Assembly: GCA_000149265.1 (NCBI GenBank)
Contig: CH001986.1
Span: forward strand, 204,278-268,277
Reading direction: 5' to 3'
Source: Ciona savignyi
Lineage: Eukaryota > Chordata > Ascidiacea > Phlebobranchia > Cionidae
DNA length: 64,000 nt
Position numbers and translations under genes: made by a program. Below, in pieces: positions 15,001 to 25,713 of the stretch (positions within the stretch are counted from its first letter, which is position 1; every line of letters starts with the position of its first letter). Below the pieces are notes generated by a model, which was given only the letters and a program-made list of their open reading frames with translations, was not told the DNA's origin and ran no database searches.

Positions 15001-18000
15001 TGATATTTTACGTGTCTTGTGTTTGAGGAAAAGTTAGAATTTATTTTCATAGTTTTAGTAACCAATACCCGTCTTCCCTGGTTTTAGTGTTTTCCCCATT
15101 TTCCGCCGTTTGTATGCGGTTTTCGCAATGCCATCCAATATCGGGTCTCATTTTTTACTTTATGCTACTGTCTGTATCGTGTGTTAGTTTTGAACACCAG
15201 CACAAAACGTTTTCATATGTTGAGATAAAAGATCCATGAGATAAATGTTGAGGTATAAGATCCCCGAGATATAAGATTATTGATGTACCAGATGGGTCTT
15301 TTTAAATATTTATAGTTTGTTTGTGAATATAATTACGGTTATACGTATACAATTGTTAGCTCTTGGTGTGCACTTTGCAATTACCGTCCATGATATAAAG
15401 CAAAATCAACTTCGAATAAAAATCTGAACGATTTACCTGTAGATCATAATAATCCTTGTAAGGTAGTCTAGACAGAACAGTGGCTTTGTGTTTTCTGCTT
15501 ACACTATCCGAACGATTTAGATTGTTGTTTATTAGTATTATGTGTATACAACATTTCTGGACTTTCTCATTACTAAATGTCACATGTAGCAAGTTAGAAA
15601 TTCTGCTGTCTTTACGAACCAATAGATCCACTGTTGTAGTTGTGTGGCGATTATGTTTATCGTGGTATAATGCCATTGTCAAAAACTGACATTTGTGTAT
15701 AGGTTAACCTGATGAGAAAATCAAGGTTAAGGAATGCATTTTGAACAATAATACCTTTACGTTTCCTTGTTCGCATAACAAAATACATTCTACAGATTTT
15801 TGATAATTATAAAATGCCAGATTATTGGGAATTGATAATAAGATTCTTTTAAAAACCAGTAACCTTTGGAGTTATCAATATTTCAGAAGGTTATTTAGTA
15901 CAAAGGATAAATTTGTTCAACTAGTACGAACGGTTTTGAACTTCGAATCCCCTATTCTCCATCAAATTTGTTTTTACAAATATCCGTCTATTTGTCAGAG
16001 TTGGTCTTTATTCAACCCGTTGTGGGAAAGGTTCACAGCGGGGGCATATATCTTCTGAACGGAGATCCCAGCGTGTAGTAGTGACACTTGAACGAACACA
16101 GATAACAGTTTGAATAGACGTAGAAGTCAAGTCCGAATTGCAATTTGTGACATTTGTCAAACCGCGTACAATTTTGGTTAACGCTGAAATGTCAGCATAA
16201 GAATACAAAAATGGTTTCCCGTTCAGTGAATTGTAAGTTGTATAAACTAAATAATCCGAAACACCTCATTTTATTTTCTTCGAAATGTGTATTGCGGTCA
16301 AGGTTACCAGTTTGTATGTGATATAGATTTAAACACACAATTCGTATGTTGTACATGAGGTAAAATAGTCCGTTTTGTTGTTATTTTCGCTCATGGAATA
16401 TTTGATTAATCACGTGTTTGTGTGTGCTCACTTACCGCATTTCGTGACATTTCGAAAGTAAAATGCTAATTAGTCGAAATTAATAGATGTTCATTCATCA
16501 ACTATCGACAACCACATTGAGGTATTTTCTCACACAGCCAAGAAATTAATACGAAGTTCTCTGAACAAGGAAAGATATCTATCAAAATTGTGACGGATTT
16601 TGTTTTCACAGTTTTGGACGTTTTTTGCGCAACGGTTTTAATCATAACCCCAAATTCCATACACATCAAAGCAAGAGATGTATTTAAGATATATTAAATA
16701 CCAATGTAATGAATACTAAAAGCAATAACTCTCACACATATGACCTTAACTTAACCTGATCTCAACTCCAAAGGAGTAAATTAGGTTCAAAGCATTTAAT
16801 CTTTGCATTTTAAACAGATAAAATACAAGCCTAACCTAACCTATCATTGTTCCCACCAATAGCTATTTATGTTCAACGCCTTTGAACTATATGAATTTGT
16901 CACAAGTGCCAAGCACACTGAATATTAAAATATCTGGATAATTTTTTATTAATCTGGCTTAGGTGCGGCTAAATTTACCAATGATGTGGGCCTGTGAGAA
17001 TATAATTTTAAGAATAGTAAATGTTTTGCAGACACTTGGAGTACAACCAATTGACAGAATACCCACGATCCGTGACAGACTTGACCGAACTACACGATTT
17101 GTAAGTTTTTTAAAATCTGTCTTGTGTGTATTATGTATTAAATGACGTGGTTTTTAAATTTATGCACTCATTTTAATTTATTCATTTAGGACATTGAACA
17201 ACAACAAAATACAAAGACTTCCTGACAGAGCATTTTCAAAACAAACCAAGTTAAGAATCCTGTAAGTGCCGCATTTCATCACGTTCACAGAATTATTAAA
17301 TTGTGAACGTCGGTTTTGTTTTGTATATACGTGCAAAATTAATTGACTTTGTTTTCGAAAACAGGAAAATATTGTGGATATAGCCACCCTGTATTGTTTG
17401 TTTATGCCTACCAGCAGGATAATTCAATCCTAACCGAGTTTGTATTGACATATTTCGCTCAGATATAGTGTGGTTTTACTTCTAAAATGACGGTTGATTT
17501 AAATACAGCATTCTAGCTACACCTGGCTTATAATAATCTTATTTGGATCGGTTTTGTTGGGTTTACAAGCGACTGCTCGCAACATGAAAATTAAATAATT
17601 GAATGACCGATAATTTGACAGTTACAACGTTTTGAAAAGTTTATTTTAAAGCGCTTGAATTAAATTTTGTTTGGGAATACTTGGTTATCATTTGTATATT
17701 AAATTACAACGTAATTTGTATATCGCAATACGGCCATTTAATAACATGTCGCTACATCCTGCTATTTTGACAATTCAGTAGTGTGTTCATTTTAAGTAGC
17801 ATTTAAAACACCATAGTATAAATTTACTGAATAACATTAAAATACGTCAATAAGCCTGTACAGTTTCTGCGGTCAAAACGCTTGTGTTTGACATTCGAAC
17901 TGATACTGTCCGTCATCCTTAACTACGTAACATTTCAACAGGTTATTCCACAATAATCCGCTGAAGTCTGTTGGCAGATGGACCTTTACAAACCTACGTC

Positions 18001-21000
18001 ATCTGACGTCACTGTAAGTTTTCCAAGGTTAATAAAATTGTATGGACAAATGTTACAACGCTGAACATTATACAAGATTGAAGTTACTTCCACGTCATAT
18101 TATACGTTTTTTAATCGTGATAAACCTCATAAAAGGGTGATATTAATTGAAAAATTACTAATTAGTATAGGCTACTTCAAAACTACAAATTTTATTTTTC
18201 AAGCAAGGTGCGACCTGAAAATAATACCCAAAAAATATCAGACAAAGCGATTTCAGGCTTAACTTTTAAAGTTACTGACATTTCACGAAATCTATACGTT
18301 GTGTGGTATTACTACTTTTTTATGTTAGATTCATGTAATTGATGTAGATAACATATTTTAGGGCTTAGCTCGAATTCAGTAAGTCGACGTTTCGCAAGGT
18401 GTCACAGAGTTCATGTACCCCACTCCAAACAGACTAGACACAGAATTCGTGTGCGTCGTGCTACCGCGTATGGACACGTGGTTATAATCATAGATTGATA
18501 ATCATTTTGGTTATAATTAAAATGCCACACTTTTAGCGACCTAAATCGATGTAAACCATATAATAACTGATACTAAATAACCGACACTATAAGCCTAAGT
18601 ATTCAAGTGGTAGTGCTTGTTATTAGGACGTGTAAAAATGTCACCCTATCCCACTACTTAATTAATAACAGTATGATGTTATTAGGGTCGCTTTTATGCG
18701 GTTCTAATTCAACACAATCTTAATATTTTCGAGGAAACAGCATTTTAGAATTGAAATAACCCCGGAGAAATATTGCATAGTTCGCTTTTTTAAAAGTTTG
18801 TATTTGTACAGCTGCAATAATTCAACTTTATTTTCAGCGAAATTGTCGGTGTTAATGAACAAGAACATTTTCCGGATTTGTCAGGATGCAACAACTTAAG
18901 AGAATTGTAAGTTTGTTAAAAATTGCCGGCGATATATTTAAATGTTTACTGATTATTGACTTTTTAAACCTGAGATTTGATAAGCGGCCTTAAAAGCTTG
19001 ATTGCTCACGTATTTGATTGTCATCTTGCTCTTACTATCAACAAAGTTTTTGATTAAATTAAAAACCGTGAAATTTGCATCGCCTTTTCAAGGTTCGTGG
19101 AAGGCGGTCGCTTTATAGAAATACCAGACACTCTTTGCGGCAAGAAATCAGTCCTTCAACGACTTACAGTGTCGAATAATCGCTTGCAAAGTTTGGGCGG
19201 GATAAGCAAATGTAACAACCTGGACGGATTGGACATGAGATGGAACCTGTTAAAAACGCTGACCGAAGCTGAATTGAAAAATTTAACTTCCCTCCGAAGC
19301 TTGTAAGTAATGGTTTTGCATGTGGCAAAATGTTCAATAATCCTAAAAACCAAACAACAAGATTACACTATCTTCATACGCGTTGTTTTGGTTAAGTACA
19401 CCTTTAGAAAACTGATATTGTTGTAGTTTATTTGTTACAGTTATCACTTAAACACCTGTATTGTTTCAGGGATCTAAGCAACAATAATATCAAATCTTTG
19501 GAAAAAAACGTATTCAGCAACAGCAAGCTGATTAAACTGTAAGTAATACGGGATTTAGTTGATCACTTATGTGCTATTCAAATATTGATTCTACACTTAA
19601 AAATGTTACGACTTTGTGTTTAAATAGATACATTTGTAGTTGCAGTCTTAACCACTGTTGAACGGTAATTGGAGGGCCAATTAGAAAGGAATGCTCAAAC
19701 AATTGAGTTCAAGATGTTTTATTTAGTTTGAAGTACCCTTGTAACATTGTTACATTTGCAGAAATCTTGCTTACAATTCATTCACTTTGCTGCCAATCCA
19801 TGGTTTATCTCAACTGCAAATATTAAACGTGTCAGGAGTCAAGAGCATGCTCTACTTTCCACCAATACAATTCATGAACAGATTAACTCAACTCGAAGCT
19901 GCCTATCCGTACCACTGCTGCCAGGTATCGCAAGAGGTAAGCGAATAAATATACAGGACTATCGAAGTTTTTGTTTTGTTGCTTTAATTGGAAATTTTGT
20001 TCGGATTTAAAGCAGATGGCTATAAAACTGTTTATTTTTATTTTTTGCAGTGGATTCGCGCACATGAGTACGAGTGGTCAGGATCCAATGACGAAATAAT
20101 CAAATACAACTCTCCGCAAATCCATTGCCGCCCTGAGCCGACCTCACTCACACCATGTGACACTCTACTGCCCTCTATGGTGGTTCGCGTTGTGCTGTGG
20201 CTGGTTCTGATTTTTTCAAGTTTTCTCAACCTAATCGTGGTGATCTCGAACCTTGTTAGAAAATGCAGAAGCTCGTGTCGTCAGCCCGATAGGCGACAAA
20301 AAACCCCAGACCACGCCACGCACTCGGTGGCAACAGAACCACGCGCGACAAACAAGTTTGTACCAGCTTCAAGCTCTTACAGTGATACTTTCGAGCTCGC
20401 TTTATGTCATTTAGCCTTCGCCGATTTTGTCGCCGGTGTTTACATTGCCATGCTTGTCGCGTATGACGTCACGTCTAGTGGAAATTTCGCAGAGCACGGA
20501 GCATGGTGGCAGCAATCAATTATGTGCCGTTCCGCAGGATTTTTCCTTGTTATGGGTCTACAGCTGAGTTTCTTTACGGTGCTTGTGGCAACAGTGGAGA
20601 GGTACATGGCAACTATGTTTCCATTAAAACCGGAGAAACACGTCAGCAAATCAGTGTTGTGCCTTACTCTTAGCGCAGCGTGGGTGATTTCCATTGCTAC
20701 TGCCATTGTCACGCTCTTTAGTGGTGACGACAACTTACCTGTTGATGAGAGGTCTCGTGTCTTGCCTTCCAATAACGGTGCTACTTGCTTGCCGTGGTCC
20801 ACACACTTCAAATACGTTGCAGTCCTTGTTGGTGGCCATGTGGTAGCATGCTTGGGAATTGTCATTCTCTGTGTTCTAATGTTTTGTGCGCGAAGAAAGC
20901 GGTCGTGGCTATCCGCTCAAAAGCACACGAGGCGACAGATATCTCTAACTGTCGCATGTAACGTTGCGTCCATCCTACCCCTTGCACTGATCGGTCTTCT

Positions 21001-22126
21001 CGCCTCTGCTGTATCAACCTACCCTTCCTCGGCGGAACCATGGATCCTTTCAGCGAAAATCAGTTACTCTAATCCAGAACCCGCTAAGTTAAACGTCGAT
21101 TTGCTGCTAACCGTCGTCATGCTGCTTATATCTCTAAGATTCGCCATCAACCCGTTACTTTACATTTCCTTCAGCGAATCCTTCCGAAGTGACATTAGCT
21201 CAGCGGTACGATGGTTTTGCTGTTCCAAAAATAGAAGTCGCTACCATGACTACGAATCTGATGACGATGATGGGTTTACGGAGCCAGGCGAGTTTGCGTT
21301 TCACGACCCCAATGTTCTCCGACCATCAACGGAGACAGTTCCTGTATTTCAGCACGGTAAGATCGCACCGGACTTGATCCAACGAACCAGTTACGAGACT
21401 CATTCTTTCGGCGAAGACTTTGTAAATGAACGTATTTACCGTGAGCAAGGTAACGGCGATTTTCAACGCAAACTATCATCGGTCAAGCCTGAAACAACTC
21501 GTTTTGTACCAGTGATGTACCACCACCTTGGAGATTACGACCTACAAAATCGACACATCGACACGATGCTTACGTCTCCTAGTCGCCATGGAGATAGCAT
21601 ACATCGTAATAAAAACAGTGAGACAGCAAAATCTGTTGGGCCACATGAGATTGAAATCAGGAGTGCTGAAAACGACAACGATGTACAAGACGTTTCAACG
21701 GCCTATATAGCGCAAGGCGCCAGACCGAAATACAATACTCGGCTTCCGCCACTTATATGGCGGAAATACTCCCCAGATGACGCGACAACGGTGGATGGCA
21801 AAAAGTTGTCGCAGTCCTGTGAATCCTCAACATCAAAAGATTCCGGTATCCAATCCGAACCTGATTTCGGTGCCGCTTATTCCAGCGGCTGCAGCAGCCT
21901 GGCACGTTCCACTGATGATTCAAGCCACGGACTGGGTGTTGGACACGACAACACTGACATTACTTACGCTCAAGACTTTCGGGAGCGGAGTTTATTACGA
22001 AACAAATCTTTGAATCCGTTCAGAATAAACGCATCGCAGTTTAACACGAACGCCGGAGATACCGGTATAAGATTGGGGTCAACCGGGATTTGTAAGATAA
22101 AACATACGAGTGAAACTGTTTTATAA
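81..22126 (+). CDS. LGR: LGR4/5/6-type leucine-rich-repeat G-protein-coupled receptor, 5' partial
   Basis: Type-B LGR receptor; in vertebrates this class binds R-spondins at the cell surface and raises Wnt signalling. Exons read: 81-183, 9026-9097, 11355-11426, 13654-13725, 14262-14405, 14685-14756, 14918-14989, 17032-17100, 17190-17261, 17942-18013, 18838-18906, 19093-19302, 19470-19538, 19762-19936, 20051-22126. Joined in frame they give about 1,138 residues. Exon 1 is an LRRNT with a CRC motif; its signal peptide and first cysteine must lie upstream. Next come 16 LRRs, most on one 69-72-nt phase-2 exon with a GTAAGT donor; exon 5 holds two and exon 12 three. Repeat by repeat they match LGR5, including the shorter repeats 8, 11 and 13 and the closing YPYHCC motif. 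Acceptor 79/80 is a guess (an alternative lies 7 nt downstream). Identification is strong; which of LGR4/5/6 is not resolvable. Confidence 0.92.
184..9025 (+). other. First visible intron of the LGR gene, no further exon seen
   Basis: About 8.8 kb between the LRRNT exon (donor GTAAGT at 184) and the first LRR exon. The two exons join in frame, and all 16 LRRs are accounted for downstream, so no coding exon is missing here. Scattered short frames show no family motif. Large 5' introns often hold enhancers, but I see no specific site. Confidence 0.6.
11146..11173. repeat. (TA)n microsatellite in an LGR intron
   Basis: Run of alternating TA dinucleotides upstream of the second LRR exon. Confidence 0.9.
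14457..14512. repeat. Short tandem repeat, about three 15-16-bp copies
   Basis: GGAATTTTTCTCTGT-like unit repeated three times just after the double-LRR exon of LGR, the last copy diverged. Confidence 0.7.
20051..22126 (+). CDS. LGR: Last LGR exon: hinge, seven transmembrane helices and cytoplasmic tail
   Basis: Phase-0 exon after acceptor TTTTTTGCAG. It opens with a short hinge with the HCRPEP...PCDTLL pattern that precedes TM1 in LGR proteins. TM1 is about 20180-20257. TM2 carries LAFADF, ECL1 carries the LGR-like HGAWW, TM3 ends in ERY (vertebrate LGR4-6 usually have ERG), and TM7 has NPLLY. Between TM1 and TM2 lies a polar loop of about 44 residues (20258-20389), far longer than the roughly 10 usual in the family. 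The tail after TM7 is about 300 residues, starts with a CC pair that could be palmitoylated and an acidic run, and is rich in Ser/Thr. Stop TAA is at 22124-22126. The long uninterrupted frame and family motifs make this exon secure. Confidence 0.95.
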   Translation, partial: WIRAHEYEWSGSNDEIIKYNSPQIHCRPEPTSLTPCDTLLPSMVVRVVLWLVLIFSSFLNLIVVISNLVRKCRSSCRQPDRRQKTPDHATHSVATEPRATNKFVPASSSYSDTFELALCHLAFADFVAGVYIAMLVAYDVTSSGNFAEHGAWWQQSIMCRSAGFFLVMGLQLSFFTVLVATVERYMATMFPLKPEKHVSKSVLCLTLSAAWVISIATAIVTLFSGDDNLPVDERSRVLPSNNGATCLPWSTHFKYVAVLVGGHVVACLGIVILCVLMFCARRKRSWLSAQKHTRRQISLTVACNVASILPLALIGLLASAVSTYPSSAEPWILSAKISYSNPEPAKLNVDLLLTVVMLLISLRFAINPLLYISFSESFRSDISSAVRWFCCSKNRSRYHDYESDDDDGFTEPGEFAFHDPNVLRPSTETVPVFQHGKIAPDLIQRTSYETHSFGEDFVNERIYREQGNGDFQRKLSSVKPETTRFVPVMYHHLGDYDLQNRHIDTMLTSPSRHGDSIHRNKNSETAKSVGPHEIEIRSAENDNDVQDVSTAYIAQGARPKYNTRLPPLIWRKYSPDDATTVDGKKLSQSCESSTSKDSGIQSEPDFGAAYSSGCSSLARSTDDSSHGLGVGHDNTDITYAQDFRERSLLRNKSLNPFRINASQFNTNAGDTGIRLGSTGICKIKHTSETVL

Positions 22127-22593
22127 GTGTGTGCGGTTGATCATTTCATTTAAAAGTTGTTACCTCCTGTATATTTTTTCGAAAATTTAAAACTCCGTAT
22201 ATGGTTGCTATACAGTCCGTAGCAGTTCTTGCCCTAAAATATACTGTACATTTTGCCTTTCTCACAAGTCATTCGTTGACAAACGCGAAATCATACCCCC
22301 GAAGGTGTATGGAATGCTGTAAAGCCGGAATGACTTTACACAACGTTCTCGGGTACCTCAGGTGCACACATCAAATTTTGGTTTTGTTAATTTTTTGCAC
22401 GTTTTTTCATTTTCTGTGTGATGTACATTTTGTCCATGGCATGTCCAAACTAACTGCCGTTTCGTGAAGCTTTCAGTAACCGCAGTCTATTTTTCCATCG
22501 CCGTTTTTATTACCTCTCATACCGAATATTGTCAGACCGTAAAATAAGTGCTTGCGTAGAAAACGACGGTAATGTTTCTGGCGAGTTTGGTAT

Positions 22594-22599
22594 AATAAA
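22594..22599 (+). promoter_or_regulatory. Candidate polyadenylation signal AATAAA for LGR
   Basis: First clear AATAAA after the LGR stop, about 470 nt downstream. The position fits a 3' UTR; no transcript evidence is available. Confidence 0.45.
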
Positions 22600-22832
22600 G
22601 TAAACATCCTGTACATTCTTTGTTATTTGGTTGGTATGTGGAAATTCAATGCTAAACAAACTGGGAAGGATGTAGTTAACATTTTAAAACATGAAATGTA
22701 TCCAAAAATGGTTTTATTTGGTTGTGTCTTAGTGAGGGAATGGTTTTGGACTTAACTGTTCCGAGGCGGCTGATAGAGTAAGGTTTGCGCCGACGATTTA
22801 TTTGACGAGACCATACCAAAACGAACCCCATA

Positions 22833-22990
22833 GAGAACTAGACAGTGTCAACCACGTGTTTAACCACTATTTTTTGCGTAAAGCACATTTTGTATGCTAT
22901 ATATTCATGCGAACAGGGTCCCTTACCACAATTTGTTTTTTTATATACACCGAGTAGGCCTATGTAATTTGTTTCTGCAAGCATAAACGC
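22833..22990 (+). repeat. Dispersed repeat, copy 1
   Basis: Shares long near-identical stretches with the reverse complement of 30101-30244, including CAACCACGTGTTTAACCAC, an ACAGGGTCCCT block and TTTCTGCAAGCATAAACGCA. A further fragment (GTTTCTGCAGGCATAAACGC) is at about 23120. Family not recognised. Confidence 0.7.
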
Positions 22991-24598
22991 ATGTGTTCCT
23001 GAGGTAACAATATAACGATCTTGTTATCTATGTCCATTACACAATATATGTTATTGTCAGAGTCAGGTCCATGTTATCTAACATTCCAGACAGTTTTAAC
23101 CGGACAATCATAGTTTCGTTTCTGCAGGCATAAACGCATGTGTGCCATAGTTATTAAATCAATGTAGCAATATGTATATTGAACATCACTTAAATTATAT
23201 TTCGATGGTTTGCAGAAATCCGATCCATTTTTTTTAAATATTAGCAGCAAATACCACTGAAACAACGAGATTGACCGCGTTTGATTGTGCAGTTTTAGCA
23301 TTGTGGGCAAGTTGCAGTTTTGTGGGACTTGGAACGCTATTTTTACCGGCAATTTTTCACCGTTTTTGCCAAGATTCCACTTTATTTTTAATCAGGAAAA
23401 TAGCTTTGACAACATTTTGCTTTTGATCATATAAAATAAATGCTACTAGTTAGGATTTCTGTGTGGTAGTTAATGAATCTGCCAAAATGTTACGACTCTT
23501 AAAGTTTAAGTTTAGGGCGCCTGAATATACTAAACGTTGTTTTTTTAACGCGTTAAAAACAATTGCAGTTTAAGTTGCAACATTTTAGATATATTTATTA
23601 CAACAAATATATGCACAACTGTAAGCCAACACCAATACAAAACAAACCTGCTCATCAAAAAGTTGAGGAACGACCCTTAAACTTCGTTGACCCATACTAA
23701 CTTTGTATAATTCTGCGATACATTATGCTTACTTCAAGCCTAAAATCCAATTCTACCTTTTAAACCTACCAATCTAAATACATATAAGAAATGCTACACA
23801 AACTAAAATTATAAAACTAAAAGCTCTTTTACTCTTACTCTTAACTTGATACAGGAATTATATAAGAGAGGGCAGACAAGGCGGTATTGTGACGTAATTT
23901 GACAAAGTCATCCAGATTGCAACATATTTTTTGCTACCGGAATTATTTGCGGTTTATACACCCTACAAATTAGCGAAGGCAATTATTTTTTTATAATTGC
24001 GGACGGTGGATACTAAAGTATTTTATCGGGCTCAGTTTCGACTAATAACGAGCTCGTTGACCCATTTCTGTATATAATTCGAGGTGTATCGGGACATTTA
24101 ACCATTCGGACACATTCACAGTCGACCGAACGCAAGCCCGCATCTAAATCCGACCACGAGGTCAATACCAGACAGGTTGAATTGTTAGGATAATCTGGGC
24201 CACTTTATGCACGGCTGTATTAAATGGACTCAACATCGATTTAACTGGATAGATTACAATATTTTATATAAAATAATGAACAATAATGCAATGATAGCCT
24301 CAAAAACCCGAAATCGGACGAGATCCTGGGCTTGTATTCAATATTACTATCCCTTAAAGCTTAAATAGTTTAATTAATTCTATCAAACGCCAGTATGTTA
24401 AAGCAACTTCTGGAAAATTCACATGTTAATAATAAAAAACCTACCATTATCGTATGCTATATTGAAAATAAATCACGCAAACGTCACCGTCTTTGGAGAT
24501 AAAACAAAACGTTCCCACCTGTAAGCAGTAAAATTTCTTTTATGCATTCATTTGTTAAGTTTTTTAACTCTGTACTTCGGTACCATTGGTTTTGTCCT
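22991..24598. other. Intergenic, no gene seen
   Basis: AT-rich. Around 23650-23710 the text resembles a piece near 30665-30700, suggesting a diverged dispersed repeat. No exon with convincing splice sites was found. Confidence 0.45.
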
Positions 24599-24875
24599 GC
24601 CCGTTGGTCTAGCGGTTAAGTGCGTCGCCTTTCAAGGGCTGCAGGTACGAAACTGGTCGCTAGCTAGTCGGTAGTGTCCTTGGGCAAGGCACTTTACGGA
24701 CATTGCCTGAACCCAGCGGATTAATGGGTTCTACCAAAATTAAAGGAATGTGTCTATTACATACAACACACTGCAATAGCTCCGGTAACCCGACGATGGG
24801 CGCGATTGCTCGTGTGATAACCCCCTTGGTTTTTCCATTCACGGGGATAAAGATGAATATCCTATCCTATCCTCC
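24599..24875 (+). mobile_element. tRNA-derived SINE, copy 1
   Basis: Begins GCCCGTTGGTCTAGCGGTTA, a tRNA-like head with a box A, followed about 35 nt later by a decayed box B (GGTACGAAACTGG). The body is shared almost base for base with 26296-26592, and it ends in a CCTAT-type simple repeat. Confidence 0.8.
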
Positions 24876-25713
24876 TACCAGCGTACATGTTTTTACTACC
24901 TACAAACCATCATTCAATGTGGATTTTCTCTTGAAACACAAATTACATAAGACAATGTTTTATTAATCAATGTCCAGTAAAGTTCACAATTAACACACGG
25001 AAAAGATAAAGATTTGAATCATTGACATTAACAAATGTTAAACTACATTAAACATAAATATAGATTAAAAGTGGGAAGAAGTAACAATATTTATTTTATT
25101 TAAAAAGGTGAAGCAGAAAGTTGGAAAATATATAAATGCATTTTGCGACAGGATTCTGTTATTTAGTTTGTGGAAATCCAACATTGCCAGCTGTATATAT
25201 TTACCTGCATAGCATTATTAAACAGGTTGTATGTAAGTGCGATATTACCACGAGTTGAAATGACTAGTGAGGCAGACATCCAGCAACACAAGACGAGTCG
25301 GTATTCTATTTTCAGGGTTAAATAAAAAACGACGAGGCAGAAATTAATCAATGCAGACTCGCGACACCAATACCGTGTCGGCCTAGACTGCTATAAACCA
25401 GTAGGTATTGATCTTTAACTCGTGTTAAACGCCGTTAGACATTAAATGTGTTTTATCGTCATGGAAATGCAACAAGCTCACAATTGCAGCGACCAGCTAA
25501 ACCGAATAACAAAAACATTGCAAGAGTAAATTCAGAGAACAGGCTAAATGATTGTTTAATGAAATTTACTGCTTGTGGTACTTCTATTCATTTTAATTTG
25601 TAAAGTTCGTTTTTTTAAAAACATTGTAGAACACTGGAAGTTTTAATGAAGATACTATTTTTTGCAGTGGTTAACAGTTTTTAACCTTTCCTAGTAATTC
25701 AGTTAATCATGGT

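Noticed and set aside
20440-20865. 141-codon minus-strand frame within the LGR 7TM exon
   Set aside because: Antisense shadow of a strongly supported coding exon.
24660-24966. Frames on both strands across the SINE copies (also 26405-26626 on +)
   Set aside because: They follow the SINE body and recur only because the repeat recurs.
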